Source of the DNA: Alphaproteobacteria bacterium
GTDB taxonomy: Bacteria > Pseudomonadota > Alphaproteobacteria > Rickettsiales > Deianiraeaceae
Reading direction: 5' to 3'
DNA: 40,122 bases
Assembly: GCA_030830305.1 (NCBI GenBank)
Contig: JAURNI010000034.1
Span: forward strand, 1-40,122
Shown one piece after another: positions 17,522 through 25,428 of this stretch (position 1 is the first letter of the stretch; every line of letters starts with the position of its first letter). Position numbers and translations under genes: made by a program. A model generated the notes under the pieces. The model was not told the DNA's origin, searched no databases, and was given only the letters and a program-made list of their open reading frames with translations.

Positions 17522-17997
17522 GATGTTTTTATTTCAGGTAAAATATCATTCGGAGACTTCTGCATGCAATAATGTTTTGCGGTAACTTCCACAACAACAG
17601 TTTTTGGTAAAAGATACTTATTAATACATTCTGTAATTTCAACAGTCATTTCTTCTTGAAGCTGCAAACGTCCTGAAAAAGCATTTACACATTCCACAAT
17701 TCTTGAAAGCCCTATAAGCCATTCGTTTGGAGTATATGAAACGGTAATGGTGCCAAGGATCGGTGTCATATGATGTTTGCAATGGCTAAGGAATTTTATG
17801 TTTTTAAATTCAATCGGGCTGTTTAATTTTTTTATATTCGGAATTTTATTTTTGAATATTTCCTCAAAATTTGCACTATACCCTGAAAAGCTTTCACGCA
17901 TTTTTTCTGAAACTCTTTGGCAAAAAATTGCATCATTTTCTGTTTGAAGATTAAGTTCTTGAATTATTACAGAAATTGCTTCTTCAAGTTTAGACAT
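17488..17997 (-). CDS. folE: GTP cyclohydrolase I
   Basis: The enzyme makes dihydroneopterin triphosphate, the first step of folate synthesis. Family features are 'RVSEKMRESFSGYSANF', the zinc region 'FLSHCKHHMTPILG', 'PNEWLIGLSRIVECVNAFSGRLQLQEEMT' and 'VTAKHYCMQ' with the second Zn Cys. The family consensus is CEHH; here it reads CKHH, a charge reversal next to the Zn ligands, while the Cys/His ligands themselves are kept. At 169 aa it is at the short end of the family (N-terminus trimmed). It is head-to-head with the TusA-like gene (18 bases between starts) and overlaps the 3' end of glmM. Confidence 0.88.
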   Translation of the reverse strand: MSKLEEAISVIIQELNLQTENDAIFCQRVSEKMRESFSGYSANFEEIFKNKIPNIKKLNSPIEFKNIKFLSHCKHHMTPILGTITVSYTPNEWLIGLSRIVECVNAFSGRLQLQEEMTVEITECINKYLLPKTVVVEVTAKHYCMQKSPNDILPEIKTSHEIINSCSMT

Positions 17998-18015
17998 TAT
18001 GTTTTTTTAACAACT

Positions 18016-18225
18016 ATGAATAAGTTTATTCTGGATTTGAGAAATGTCAAATGCCCAATGAATTTAGTTTTGGTGAAAAAAGCAGTACACGATGGCTCTT
18101 TTGCAAATGGAGGAAAAATTATTGTTGAAGACGAAACTGCCCGTGGGAATATTATGAGGTATTTGGGGGTTAGGGGAATTGAGTTTGAGGTGGAAGATAA
18201 GAGTAATTCAATTGTCATTATATAG
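18016..18225 (+). CDS. TusA-like sulfur-carrier family protein
   Basis: This 69-residue protein (ATG at 18016; the longer ORF-track start is inside folE on the other strand) has the TusA/SirA pattern 'LDLRNVKCPMNLVLVKKAV', with one Cys at the start of the first helix. It ends with 'GIEFEVEDKSNSIVII'. TusA proteins relay persulfide sulfur, for example for tRNA thiolation. The usual CPxP motif is CPMN here, missing the second Pro. The role is inferred from family only. It overlaps the convergent unknown gene by 18 bases. Confidence 0.65.
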   Translation: MNKFILDLRNVKCPMNLVLVKKAVHDGSFANGGKIIVEDETARGNIMRYLGVRGIEFEVEDKSNSIVII

Positions 18226-18546
18226 TAGACTGAAATCAAATGGAATGGAAAAGCTAACCTTGGAAGATATTTGTTTTTCGTTTGATTGATTTTTATCAAT
18301 ATTGCCACTCACAACAAAAATCTCACTTTTAATTGTGCCATTTAAAGAATCTACATCTTTTACGATGGTGTTAATTTCAAATGCTATCATTGTTTCTTTG
18401 TGATTTTGTGCATTACGTATAGGGTGTCGCTTATTATTGTAATTATCGCACCCGATTAAACTTGATATATCAGTCTGCGATTGCAAAACTCCATCACATA
18501 TTTCACTTATCGCACTCCTAACAAACTCTGACAGCTTCACACTCAT
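18208..18546 (-). CDS. Protein of unknown function
   Basis: The 112-residue protein starts at the ATG at 18546 (MSVKLSEF), preceded by a G-run resembling a ribosome-binding site. The ORF-track start is a TTG three codons earlier. An amphipathic N-terminal helix, 'LSEFVRSAISEICDGVLQSQ', is followed by a predicted beta-rich part with 'MIAFEINTIV' and 'KVSFSIPFDFSL'. I do not recognise the family with confidence; similar helix-plus-beta small proteins occur next to varied genes. It begins 9 bases after the kdsA stop on the same strand, so it may be co-transcribed with kdsA. Confidence 0.6.
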   Translation of the reverse strand: MSVKLSEFVRSAISEICDGVLQSQTDISSLIGCDNYNNKRHPIRNAQNHKETMIAFEINTIVKDVDSLNGTIKSEIFVVSGNIDKNQSNEKQISSKVSFSIPFDFSLLYNDN

Positions 18547-18555
18547 ACCCCCCAA

Positions 18556-19380
18556 CTAAAACCCCTTCACAACGGTATCAATTGCTTTAAGTTGTTTTAG
18601 GAAGGTTTCAAATGTTTCAAGTTTGAGCATAACGGGACCGTCCGACGGTGCGTTATCAGGGTCTTGATGGACTTCCGCAAATACACCTGCAATTCCGGTT
18701 GCAATGGCGGCTTTGGCAAGGGTTGGGGCGAAATCTCGGTTTCCACCCGAAGCGGTTCCCATTCCGCCCGGCATTTGGGTTGCGTGTGTTGCATCAATTA
18801 TTACTGGGTATCCGGTTTTAGACATTATTGGGAAAGAACGCATATCCACAACAAGGTTATTGTAACCGAATGAGGAGCCTCTATCTGTTAAAAGAATTCT
18901 TTCGTTTTTACAGTATTCCACTTTTTTAACAATGTTTCCAACCTCCTGCGGGGAAAGAAACTGCCCTTTTTTAATATTTACAACTTTGCCGGTTTGAGCA
19001 GCCGCAACAATAAGGTCAGTTTGCCTGCATAAAAACGCAGGAATTTGAAGAATATCAATAAATGGAGCAATTTCACGGCACTGTTCTTCGGTGTGAATAT
19101 CTGTTAGTACCGGAACTTTAAATGTTTCTTTAATTTTTTGAAAAATTGGAATGGAGTTTTTTAAGCCAATTCCTCGCTTTCCTTCAACGGAGGTACGGTT
19201 TGCTTTGTCGTAAGAAGTTTTAAAAATAAACGGAACGCCTATCTTTTCTGCAATCTTCAGAAGGCTTTCTGCCATCATCATTGAATGTGCTTCGCTTTCC
19301 ATTTGGCATGGCCCTGCTATTATGCAAAACGGAAGATTATTCCCAAATATTACTTTTTCAGAAATTTTAATGTGTTTCAT
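18556..19380 (-). CDS. kdsA: 3-deoxy-8-phosphooctulonate (Kdo-8-P) synthase
   Basis: The enzyme condenses PEP with arabinose-5-phosphate to Kdo-8-P for LPS. Motifs are 'FCIIAGPCQMES', 'FIFKTSYDKANRTS', 'GIGLKNSIPIFQ', 'VLTDIHTEEQC', 'IQIPAFLCRQTDLI', 'NIKKGQFLSP', 'LTDRGSSFGYNNLVVDMRS', 'IIDATHATQMPGG' and 'DPDNAPSDGP'. I start it at the ATG at 19380 (MKHIKISEK, 275 aa). The ORF-track extension to 19584 covers the divergent promoter and lacks homology. It complements kdsB at 5.4 kb. Confidence 0.95.
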   Translation of the reverse strand: MKHIKISEKVIFGNNLPFCIIAGPCQMESEAHSMMMAESLLKIAEKIGVPFIFKTSYDKANRTSVEGKRGIGLKNSIPIFQKIKETFKVPVLTDIHTEEQCREIAPFIDILQIPAFLCRQTDLIVAAAQTGKVVNIKKGQFLSPQEVGNIVKKVEYCKNERILLTDRGSSFGYNNLVVDMRSFPIMSKTGYPVIIDATHATQMPGGMGTASGGNRDFAPTLAKAAIATGIAGVFAEVHQDPDNAPSDGPVMLKLETFETFLKQLKAIDTVVKGF

Positions 19381-19450
19381 GATTTTACTATCAAAGAATA
19401 GTTGTCTATAAAAAATAACAACAGAGATGTCAATATCTTTAAGGCAAAGC

Positions 19451-19479
19451 TTGACAAGATTGTTTAGATTTAATCTAAT
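19451..19479 (+). promoter_or_regulatory. Sigma-70-type promoter for the small gene at 19506
   Basis: TTGACA (19451-19456) and TCTAAT (19474-19479) are separated by exactly 17 bases. The predicted start is about 20 bases before the ATG at 19506. It is the best-scoring promoter-like pair I saw in the window. Confidence 0.6.
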
Positions 19480-19505
19480 TATATTAATTTTTACATTCAA
19501 ATGGT

Positions 19506-19721
19506 ATGTTACAATATAGTAAAAACAAGTGGGAATTCTATCTTCATCCAGATGGTGGATGGGTTTGGAAAAAGACCACACCAAAAGGTGCTATCACCTA
19601 TTCAGCATTCAGATTTATTTCCAAAGATTTTTGCATAAAAAATGCAAAAATGAACGGGTACAATAACGCTGCAGAAGACTTGCAACGCTTTAAACCCGGA
19701 GAGGTGGATTTTGGACAATAG
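19506..19721 (+). CDS. Small protein of unknown function
   Basis: The 71-residue protein has no signal peptide or membrane helix. It is aromatic-rich: 'KWEFYLHPDGGWVWKKTTPKG', then 'FRFISKDFCIKNAKMNGY'. The pattern of Trp-rich strands followed by a helix carrying 'C-NAK-NG' is reminiscent of DUF1508/YegP-type domains, but that is weak. A good promoter lies just upstream and normal coding composition supports a real gene. It is divergent from kdsA and has no co-directional neighbour. Confidence 0.6.
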   Translation: MLQYSKNKWEFYLHPDGGWVWKKTTPKGAITYSAFRFISKDFCIKNAKMNGYNNAAEDLQRFKPGEVDFGQ

Positions 19722-19929
19722 TAAATTCGTACTAAATTTGTCAATATTTTGGAAGGGTTTTCAGGTGTTTGTTATCTATATTTACCAGTATTTGGAACAT
19801 GATGCGAACCTTTTGCATTGGCAAAAACAGCCGTATAATGTGTTAAATATAACACAAGAGATACAATAAAGATTTTTAGTATTTCATGTTGGCAGAATAA
19901 TAAGTTGGAAATTAATACAATGTTACAGC
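19722..19929. other. Intergenic gap, nothing recognised
   Basis: These 208 bases separate the convergent 71-aa gene and dapD. I looked for a small SRP RNA, tRNA or strong hairpin and found none; a short GTGTTAAATATAACAC hairpin at about 19840 is the only structure. Confidence 0.4.
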
Positions 19930-20829
19930 TTAACTGCGAAGTAATTCATTAATTGAAGTTTTTGATCGGGTTTGGTCATCAACCTGTTTAACAATTACAG
20001 CTGCATAAAGGCTCACGCCGCCGGTGCTTGGAATTGAACCAGAAACAACAACGGAGTTTTTCGGTACAATACCGTAGGAAACTTTGCCGGTTGCACGGTC
20101 AATAATTTTGGTAGATTTCCCAATATACACACCCATACCAATTACAGCACCATCTTCAACAATTACACCTTCAGCAATTTCACTTCTTGCACCTATGAAG
20201 CAGTTGTCTCCAATAATAACAGGGTTTGCTTGAAGAGGTTCCAACACTCCTCCAATTCCTGCACCACCGGAAATATGGCAATTTTTTCCAACCTGAGCAC
20301 ATGAACCAACGGTTGCCCAAGTATCAACCATTGTGCCCTCGCCAACATATGCACCAATGTTCACAAATGAAGGCATAACAACTGCACCCTTTCCAATAAA
20401 AGATCCATAACGAACAACAGCCCCCGGAACCATTCTAAAACCTGCGTTTTCAAAATCTATATTTTTCCATCTACTGGTTTTAAGTGGTACTTTGTCGTAC
20501 CATCTTAACTGAACTTTTGTCTCGGAAATAGAAGATTTTTCTAAAATTCCGTGTTCGTTTGTAACAGATGTAAATTGCTCAACCGGTATATAAGATTCAA
20601 GAGGAACGGCAATAATTGATGTTTTCATCATGTTCATATATAGTAAGATTGCTTTTTTTGCGTCTTCGTCAACAACCCAAGAATTTTCAATCTTATTTGC
20701 AATTCTTTTTTTACCGGAATCGATTTCTGCAACGAATTTACTTATTTCTTCTGCAACTTTTGCAGTGTATCGTATTGTTTTGCTTTGCATTTCCGCAAAA
20801 TATTCAGAAATTTTAGATTGCTCTGTCAT
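19930..20829 (-). CDS. dapD: 2,3,4,5-tetrahydropyridine-2,6-dicarboxylate N-succinyltransferase
   Basis: This is the succinylase step of the DAP/lysine pathway. An N-terminal helical domain (about residues 1-110) is followed by a left-handed beta-helix of hexapeptide repeats, e.g. '[27 protein letters not shown]'-type sequence, '[19 protein letters not shown]', '[29 protein letters not shown]'. The 299-residue length is normal for the proteobacterial form. The upstream neighbour on the same strand is the COQ9-like gene, 64 bases away. Confidence 0.96.
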   Translation of the reverse strand: MTEQSKISEYFAEMQSKTIRYTAKVAEEISKFVAEIDSGKKRIANKIENSWVVDEDAKKAILLYMNMMKTSIIAVPLESYIPVEQFTSVTNEHGILEKSSISETKVQLRWYDKVPLKTSRWKNIDFENAGFRMVPGAVVRYGSFIGKGAVVMPSFVNIGAYVGEGTMVDTWATVGSCAQVGKNCHISGGAGIGGVLEPLQANPVIIGDNCFIGARSEIAEGVIVEDGAVIGMGVYIGKSTKIIDRATGKVSYGIVPKNSVVVSGSIPSTGGVSLYAAVIVKQVDDQTRSKTSINELLRS

Positions 20830-20893
20830 AATAGAAGGATTATATTAGTAAGTTATCTTAAAATGTTAAGATACCAAAGAAAAGTCAAGGGGT

Positions 20894-21349
20894 TTATTTA
20901 ACAGAAAATTTATATACATGCATTTCATGGATAATATACCATAATTTCATTCTGCGTGTAACAAAATTTTGATCCTCGTCGTATATATCAAGGTATTTCC
21001 AGATTTTATCTGCAAAATCAAGAATATATTCTGCATATTTCCCACGATAATTCTGCTTTAAAAAAGTAAGGACTCTATAAACCGCAATATCAATTTTATG
21101 GCTTTGAAGATAATCAAAGTATAAATCAAGCATTCCAAAAACTTTTTTTGTTGTTCCGTTAATTTCTGAAATATTAACTTGCATAAGAAAATCTCTAATA
21201 ACCTTTTTCAAAATATTGCACATTGTGTTTTCGTAATTTAGTGTTAACGAAAAAAGGGTTTGATGTTTTATATCATATTCAGATATAAATTCCCCAAATG
21301 AGATATTATTTTCTTGATTGGCTTTTAAATATTCTTGAAGAAATTCCAT
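20894..21349 (-). CDS. COQ9-like protein (tentative)
   Basis: The 151-residue all-helical protein has a C-terminal stretch, 'ILDFADKIWKYLDIYDEDQNFVTRRMKLWYI'. It resembles the COQ9 family block (aD-IW---GD---DfN-YTKR). COQ9 binds lipid and supports ubiquinone synthesis; homologs occur in alphaproteobacteria. The N-terminal half could be the degenerate TetR-like helix-turn-helix part. It is shorter than typical COQ9 (about 200 aa). It is divergent from the AT-rich methyltransferase gene (33 bases between starts) and lies upstream of dapD. A TetR-type regulator is the main alternative. Confidence 0.45.
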   Translation of the reverse strand: MEFLQEYLKANQENNISFGEFISEYDIKHQTLFSLTLNYENTMCNILKKVIRDFLMQVNISEINGTTKKVFGMLDLYFDYLQSHKIDIAVYRVLTFLKQNYRGKYAEYILDFADKIWKYLDIYDEDQNFVTRRMKLWYIIHEMHVYKFSVK

Positions 21350-21382
21350 ATGAATATATTATATATAAATTTTTTAAATTAA

Positions 21383-22150
21383 ATGGAAACTATTTTCAAT
21401 AGAAAAATAATATTTAAGAGGAAGCAAAAAATTAATTTTGATAATTCTTTTTATAAAGAAATAGAAAAACAAATTTTTGAAGAATTATTAGATTATTTTT
21501 TTATTTTTCAAAAATTAGAAAAAATAAAAAATATTTTAATATTAAATTCGAAAAATAATTTTTTGGAAAAACAATTAAATGAGTATTTATCGAAAAATAA
21601 AAACAATTCAGAAAAAATAAATTTTAATTATTTGGAATTTTTAGAAAATGACCAAGAAAATATAAATAATATTTCCAAATTAAAAAAAAATAATTTAATT
21701 ATTGGAATTAATTCATTACATAATGTAAATTATTTAGAAAAATATATTGTGTCCGTAAAAAATAATTTGGAAGAGGGCGGAATTTTTTGCGGTAATTTTT
21801 TTGGAATAAACAATTTATTGGAATTAAAAACAATAATCACAAACAATGATTCAATTTTTTCAAAAAATATTTATCCTCGTTTTAACCCAACAATATCACC
21901 GGAGTCTATTTCGCAAATTTTACAAAAATTCAATTTCCAAAATATTGTAATTTTTCCAGAAAAAATAAATTTTGAATTTAACTCATTTAGCAGTGCCATG
22001 AATTTCTTACAAAACATCAATGAAAGAAATTATTTAATCACTGCGCAAAAAACTCCTCCAAATAAAAAAATATTCATGGAAAACATGCCAAAGAAAATTA
22101 ACCTTGATTTTGAAATCATAAAATTCTACTGTATTACGGGTAAAGTATAA
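21383..22150 (+). CDS. SAM-dependent methyltransferase, BioC/NDUFAF5-like
   Basis: The 255-residue protein starts 'NRKIIFKRKQK', as BioC/NDUFAF5 proteins do ('FDRKL-RKR'). It ends with their C-terminal pattern 'EGGIFCGNFFGINNLLELK', 'PRFNPTISPESISQILQKFNF' and 'SSAMNFLQNINERNYLI'. Members methylate malonyl-ACP (BioC) or hydroxylate/assist complex I assembly (NDUFAF5). The N-terminal SAM-binding part is very divergent: the expected glycine-rich 'LDLGCG-G' is replaced by 'ILILNSKNN', so SAM binding is doubtful. Residues 1-200 are extremely Lys/Asn/Ile/Phe-rich, from DNA of very low G+C with an A9 run. lolA follows after 8 bases. Confidence 0.65.
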   Translation: METIFNRKIIFKRKQKINFDNSFYKEIEKQIFEELLDYFFIFQKLEKIKNILILNSKNNFLEKQLNEYLSKNKNNSEKINFNYLEFLENDQENINNISKLKKNNLIIGINSLHNVNYLEKYIVSVKNNLEEGGIFCGNFFGINNLLELKTIITNNDSIFSKNIYPRFNPTISPESISQILQKFNFQNIVIFPEKINFEFNSFSSAMNFLQNINERNYLITAQKTPPNKKIFMENMPKKINLDFEIIKFYCITGKV

Positions 22151-22158
22151 TTAAACAA

Positions 22159-22746
22159 ATGATTAAAATAATTTTGATCCTTTTCTTGGCATCACTAAAT
22201 ACTCAAGCAAATGACTTTTTTAATAACCCACATCTTATCGCAATCAATAAAGAGCTTCAAAGTATCAATTCGTTGAAGGCTAATTTTCGCCAAATGTATG
22301 GGGAAGATATGGAAACCGGCACAATTTTTTTTAAAAAAAAACAAGGTCTTTTTGTATATTATAATACTACACCAATTTCAATATTAGTTAATAAAAGTGC
22401 AGTAACGTATTACGATTCCAAGCTTGACCAAAAATCTCAAATCCCCACAAAAGAATCCGCCTCAGAAGTTTTCGTTGAAACACTTGGAATCACTGAAAAA
22501 AAATTTGATATACTGGATATCAAAGAACTTGATGAGGCTGTAGTAATTGTAGGAAGCTTAAAAAAGAGAAAATCCGAAGGAGTTTTTACAATGTATTTTT
22601 CTAAAAAAGATTACACCCTAAGAAGGTTGGATATTAAATCACCGGAAGATGACAGTATAGTTCAAATTGACATCTTCTCCCACTCTAATGAAAAAATTTC
22701 AAACGAAAGATTTAAGGCAATTAATATTGAAAAATCTTCAGTTTAA
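22159..22746 (+). CDS. lolA: LolA-family outer-membrane lipoprotein carrier protein
   Basis: The 195-residue protein has an N-terminal signal peptide (about residues 1-18, ending 'NTQAN'). A LolA-like fold follows: 'INSLKANFRQMYGEDMETGTIFFKKKQGLFVYY', 'LVNKSAVTYYDSKLDQ', and a late 'YTLRRLDIKSPEDDSIVQIDIF'. LolA ferries lipoproteins across the periplasm from LolCDE to the outer membrane. G+C returns to normal here, in contrast to both neighbours. A T8-A9 homopolymer junction lies inside the gene (about 22325-22341), but the frame is intact. It overlaps the convergent MidA-like gene by 4 bases. Confidence 0.85.
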   Translation: MIKIILILFLASLNTQANDFFNNPHLIAINKELQSINSLKANFRQMYGEDMETGTIFFKKKQGLFVYYNTTPISILVNKSAVTYYDSKLDQKSQIPTKESASEVFVETLGITEKKFDILDIKELDEAVVIVGSLKKRKSEGVFTMYFSKKDYTLRRLDIKSPEDDSIVQIDIFSHSNEKISNERFKAINIEKSSV

Positions 22747-23819
22747 AAGGTATTAACAATTAATGCTTTAAATAGTTCACCCATTTGGCTCTCATCAATT
22801 AAACGCAAAATTCCTTCTTGATTTTCCGGTATTACCAATTCCTTAATTCCATTTTGAACAAGAAATTCTTTTTGCGTTTGTAACTGAACTTGAAAATTGT
22901 TTTTTTGAAAAAAATCGGAAAAAATTGCAAAATTTACAAGATGTGTAATATCCATCTCCCCAACATTTTCTAAAATATTTGTAATCTTGCTACCGTTAAA
23001 AATTCCCTGAAGAGTTGATATATTTTGTTCTTCAAAAAAACCGTAATCAAATGTTAAAAAAATAGATTTATTATTTTTCATAATATTGCCAATTTCTTGC
23101 AGAATATTTATTCCAAAAAATGGAATTTCCAGGATATCATTTTTTTTTATTTTTTTATTTTTTTGAATTAAATGTAATTTTTCGGAATTAAATTTAATTT
23201 TTTCAAAAATAAATTTATTATTTACTTCGGTAACAATAATTTCAAAAAAATCATACCCGTCAAAAAAAAATTGTTTTACTGGAAGGGCATCAAAAAACTC
23301 ATTTGAAAAAAATATGCATAAATTATTTTTATTTTTTATTAATTTATTTTGATTTTCTAAAAATTCAGAAAACTCAGAAATATTACCCCAAAAATTTTTA
23401 ATAATTGGGATATTTTTTAGTGTATTTTTTTGAACACACACAAGGGTGGGTGAAATTTCAATTGAATGAAAATTTAATTTTTGGATTATTTTATCAATTT
23501 TTGGATTATTGATTTTTTTTAAACTAATTAAAAAATTCAGAATATCAAAAGCCAATTTTCCGGAGCCGCCACCAAGTTCAATTAAATGAATTTTTTCAAA
23601 TTCTTCAATGTTTTTTATAGCAAAAATTTTATTAAAAATAAAGTTTGCAATAATTATTCCAAAAGCATTTGATATTTCCGGAGATGTGATAAAATCTTTT
23701 TTTATCGGATTCTGTTTTGCATAATATCCATATTCAGCATGACACAATGCCAAAAAAATAAATTCATCAAGTGGAATAAACCCATTAATTTTTATTATAT
23801 TTGAAATATATTTTTGCAT
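22743..23819 (-). CDS. MidA/NDUFAF7-like class I methyltransferase
   Basis: The 358-residue protein matches the COG1565 family: 'PLDEFIFLALCHAEYGYYAKQNPI', 'DFITSPEISNAFGIIIANF', SAM motif 'HLIELGGGSGKLAFDIL', 'FFSNEFFDALPVKQFFF' and 'IFLTFDYGFF'. Eukaryotic NDUFAF7 methylates an arginine in a complex I subunit; bacterial members are presumed arginine methyltransferases. The central part is encoded by exceptionally AT-rich DNA (about 10% G+C in some 60-base lines), whereas the last 250 bases are ordinary. Its start overlaps the cyclo-ligase gene upstream by 25 bases. Confidence 0.88.
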   Translation of the reverse strand: MQKYISNIIKINGFIPLDEFIFLALCHAEYGYYAKQNPIKKDFITSPEISNAFGIIIANFIFNKIFAIKNIEEFEKIHLIELGGGSGKLAFDILNFLISLKKINNPKIDKIIQKLNFHSIEISPTLVCVQKNTLKNIPIIKNFWGNISEFSEFLENQNKLIKNKNNLCIFFSNEFFDALPVKQFFFDGYDFFEIIVTEVNNKFIFEKIKFNSEKLHLIQKNKKIKKNDILEIPFFGINILQEIGNIMKNNKSIFLTFDYGFFEEQNISTLQGIFNGSKITNILENVGEMDITHLVNFAIFSDFFQKNNFQVQLQTQKEFLVQNGIKELVIPENQEGILRLIDESQMGELFKALIVNTF

Positions 23820-24448
23820 GGTCTTCTATAAATTCTTTTTTCGGTAAAAATATAATCAAGGGGGATGTCGTATTTTGTATTTTCAAAATTTACTTTTTGA
23901 AATTCAAATGCAACCCCAATTTTTAATATTTTTTTATTTTTTAAATATTTATCATAAAAACCCCCACCATACCCAATTCTAAAACATTTTTCATTAAATG
24001 CAATTAATGGAATAATAATAATTTCAGGAACCAAGGTATTTTTTTTGAATTTCGGTTGAATTATTTTATTTTCAAAAATTAATTCTGGAATTTTTCTGAA
24101 TTGTAGAAAATCATTTTTTATTTTTTTTGAATTAAAATTAATTAAGTTTTTATTTTTTTTATTTTCCAAGAAACCCGAATTAATTTCGGAAAAATACATT
24201 TTATTTTTTTCGGAATTATTTTTATTTATTTGCGTTTTTGGTAAAAATAATTTTATTCTTTTTAAATTAAAAAAAGTATCTGAATTAATTTCATTATTTA
24301 TTGGAAAATAACAACCGATTTTTTTATTAATTAAATTAATTTTTTGAATTATTTTTTGATTAATTAAAAAAGAATTTTTATTAATTATTTTCTTGTTTAA
24401 TTTTTTTCTTTTTTGTAAAATTAATTTTCTAATTTCTTTTTTCTCCAC
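23795..24448 (-). CDS. 5-formyltetrahydrofolate cyclo-ligase
   Basis: This enzyme converts 5-formyl-THF to 5,10-methenyl-THF using ATP. The signature 'RIGYGGGFYDKYL' lies near residue 165, 'PEIIIIPLIAFNEKCF' just before it, and 'YDIPLDYIFTEKRIY' near the end. An N-terminal basic segment, 'EIRKLILQKRKKLNKK', is typical of the family. At 217 aa the length is slightly above average because of Lys/Asn-rich spacer sequence in the middle. DNA composition is extreme (under 10% G+C in parts), yet all catalytic motifs survive. It is first gene of a two-gene - strand unit with the MidA-like gene. Confidence 0.88.
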   Translation of the reverse strand: MEKKEIRKLILQKRKKLNKKIINKNSFLINQKIIQKINLINKKIGCYFPINNEINSDTFFNLKRIKLFLPKTQINKNNSEKNKMYFSEINSGFLENKKNKNLINFNSKKIKNDFLQFRKIPELIFENKIIQPKFKKNTLVPEIIIIPLIAFNEKCFRIGYGGGFYDKYLKNKKILKIGVAFEFQKVNFENTKYDIPLDYIFTEKRIYRRPCKNIFQI

Positions 24449-24543
24449 TTTATTTTTTCATAATTATTTTTTATTTTAGGAAATTCAAAAAATAAATTAA
24501 TTGCATTTTTTTAAAATTACAAAAAATATTTTTTATTTATTTT

Positions 24544-25398
24544 ATGTCAAAAAAAAGCTGTAACATACACTTGGTATCGGATTCCACAGGCGACACCCTT
24601 CTAACATATACATCGGCAATAATTTCACAATTTCCAAGTGTGGATTTCAAAAAATTTACATGGTTTCTAATAAGAACACAGCCTGAATTTGATCTTATAG
24701 TTAAAGGTGTACAAAAAAGCCCAGGAATTGTTATGTACACAATTGTTTCACCAAAGTTTGAGGAAATTCTACAAGAAATATGTTCAAAATTAAATATTCC
24801 GTGCATTCCAATACTCTCAAAAACAACAAGAACATTTCAAAGATATTTGGGTGAAAAAAGCGTAGATTTGGTTCGAAACATAACATTAAATGAAATTCCG
24901 GAAGGTTATGTGAATCGCATTGAAGCAATTAACTATACCATAGCACATGATGACGGTGCAATGCTTGATGACTTAGAAGAGGCAGATATTGTCATTATCG
25001 GTGCATCAAGAACATCGAAATCTCCTGTAAGTATATATCTTTCTTACCGAGGATATAAAGTAGTAAATATTCCATTTATATCCTTGGAAACATTTCCATC
25101 TTGTATTTTTTCGTTAAAAAAACCACTCATTGTTGGCTTAGTTGCAGACCCAACAAGGCTTGAGTCTATAAGAAAAACAAGAATATCATCTCTTCATGGA
25201 GAAAGCGAAAAGTCTCTTTATACCGATATTGAAAAAATTAAGGAGGAAATAGCAGAATCAAGAAAACTTTTTACAAAATTACAATGCCCTGTTATTAACA
25301 TTACAGAAAGATCTATAGAGGAAACGTCTGTATTTATCATGAAACAGTTGACGAAAAAAATTATTTTACAAGAAGATGATGAAAGTGTGTCGTTTTAG
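24544..25398 (+). CDS. Pyruvate, phosphate dikinase / PEP synthase regulatory protein
   Basis: This bifunctional kinase/pyrophosphorylase (DUF299, PpsR/PDRP family) switches PPDK or PEP synthase on and off by threonine phosphorylation. The 284-residue sequence starts 'IHLVSDSTGDTLLTYTSAI'. It contains 'HDDGAMLDDLEEADIVIIGASRTSKSP', where GASRTSKS is the P-loop, and 'YLSYRGYKVVNIPF'. Length and motifs are complete. The gene stands alone downstream of the AT-rich block and is convergent with tRNA-Ile. The gene is common in Rickettsiales, consistent with a PPDK-based carbon switch. Confidence 0.93.
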   Translation: MSKKSCNIHLVSDSTGDTLLTYTSAIISQFPSVDFKKFTWFLIRTQPEFDLIVKGVQKSPGIVMYTIVSPKFEEILQEICSKLNIPCIPILSKTTRTFQRYLGEKSVDLVRNITLNEIPEGYVNRIEAINYTIAHDDGAMLDDLEEADIVIIGASRTSKSPVSIYLSYRGYKVVNIPFISLETFPSCIFSLKKPLIVGLVADPTRLESIRKTRISSLHGESEKSLYTDIEKIKEEIAESRKLFTKLQCPVINITERSIEETSVFIMKQLTKKIILQEDDESVSF

Positions 25399-25428
25399 GT
25401 TGTGTTGCAGGTGATCTACCGCTTGCAA

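Noticed and set aside
18556-19584. Long N-terminal extension of KdsA
   Set aside because: The extra 68 residues overlap the divergent promoter, do not resemble the family, and the internal ATG at 19380 matches homologs.
19722-19929. Possible small SRP RNA or other ncRNA
   Set aside because: The conserved SRP tetraloop region was not found and no long stem can be drawn.
22325-22341. T8-A9 run in lolA as a phase-variation switch
   Set aside because: The frame is intact and many A/T runs of this size occur in this region; there is no sign of selection for a switch.
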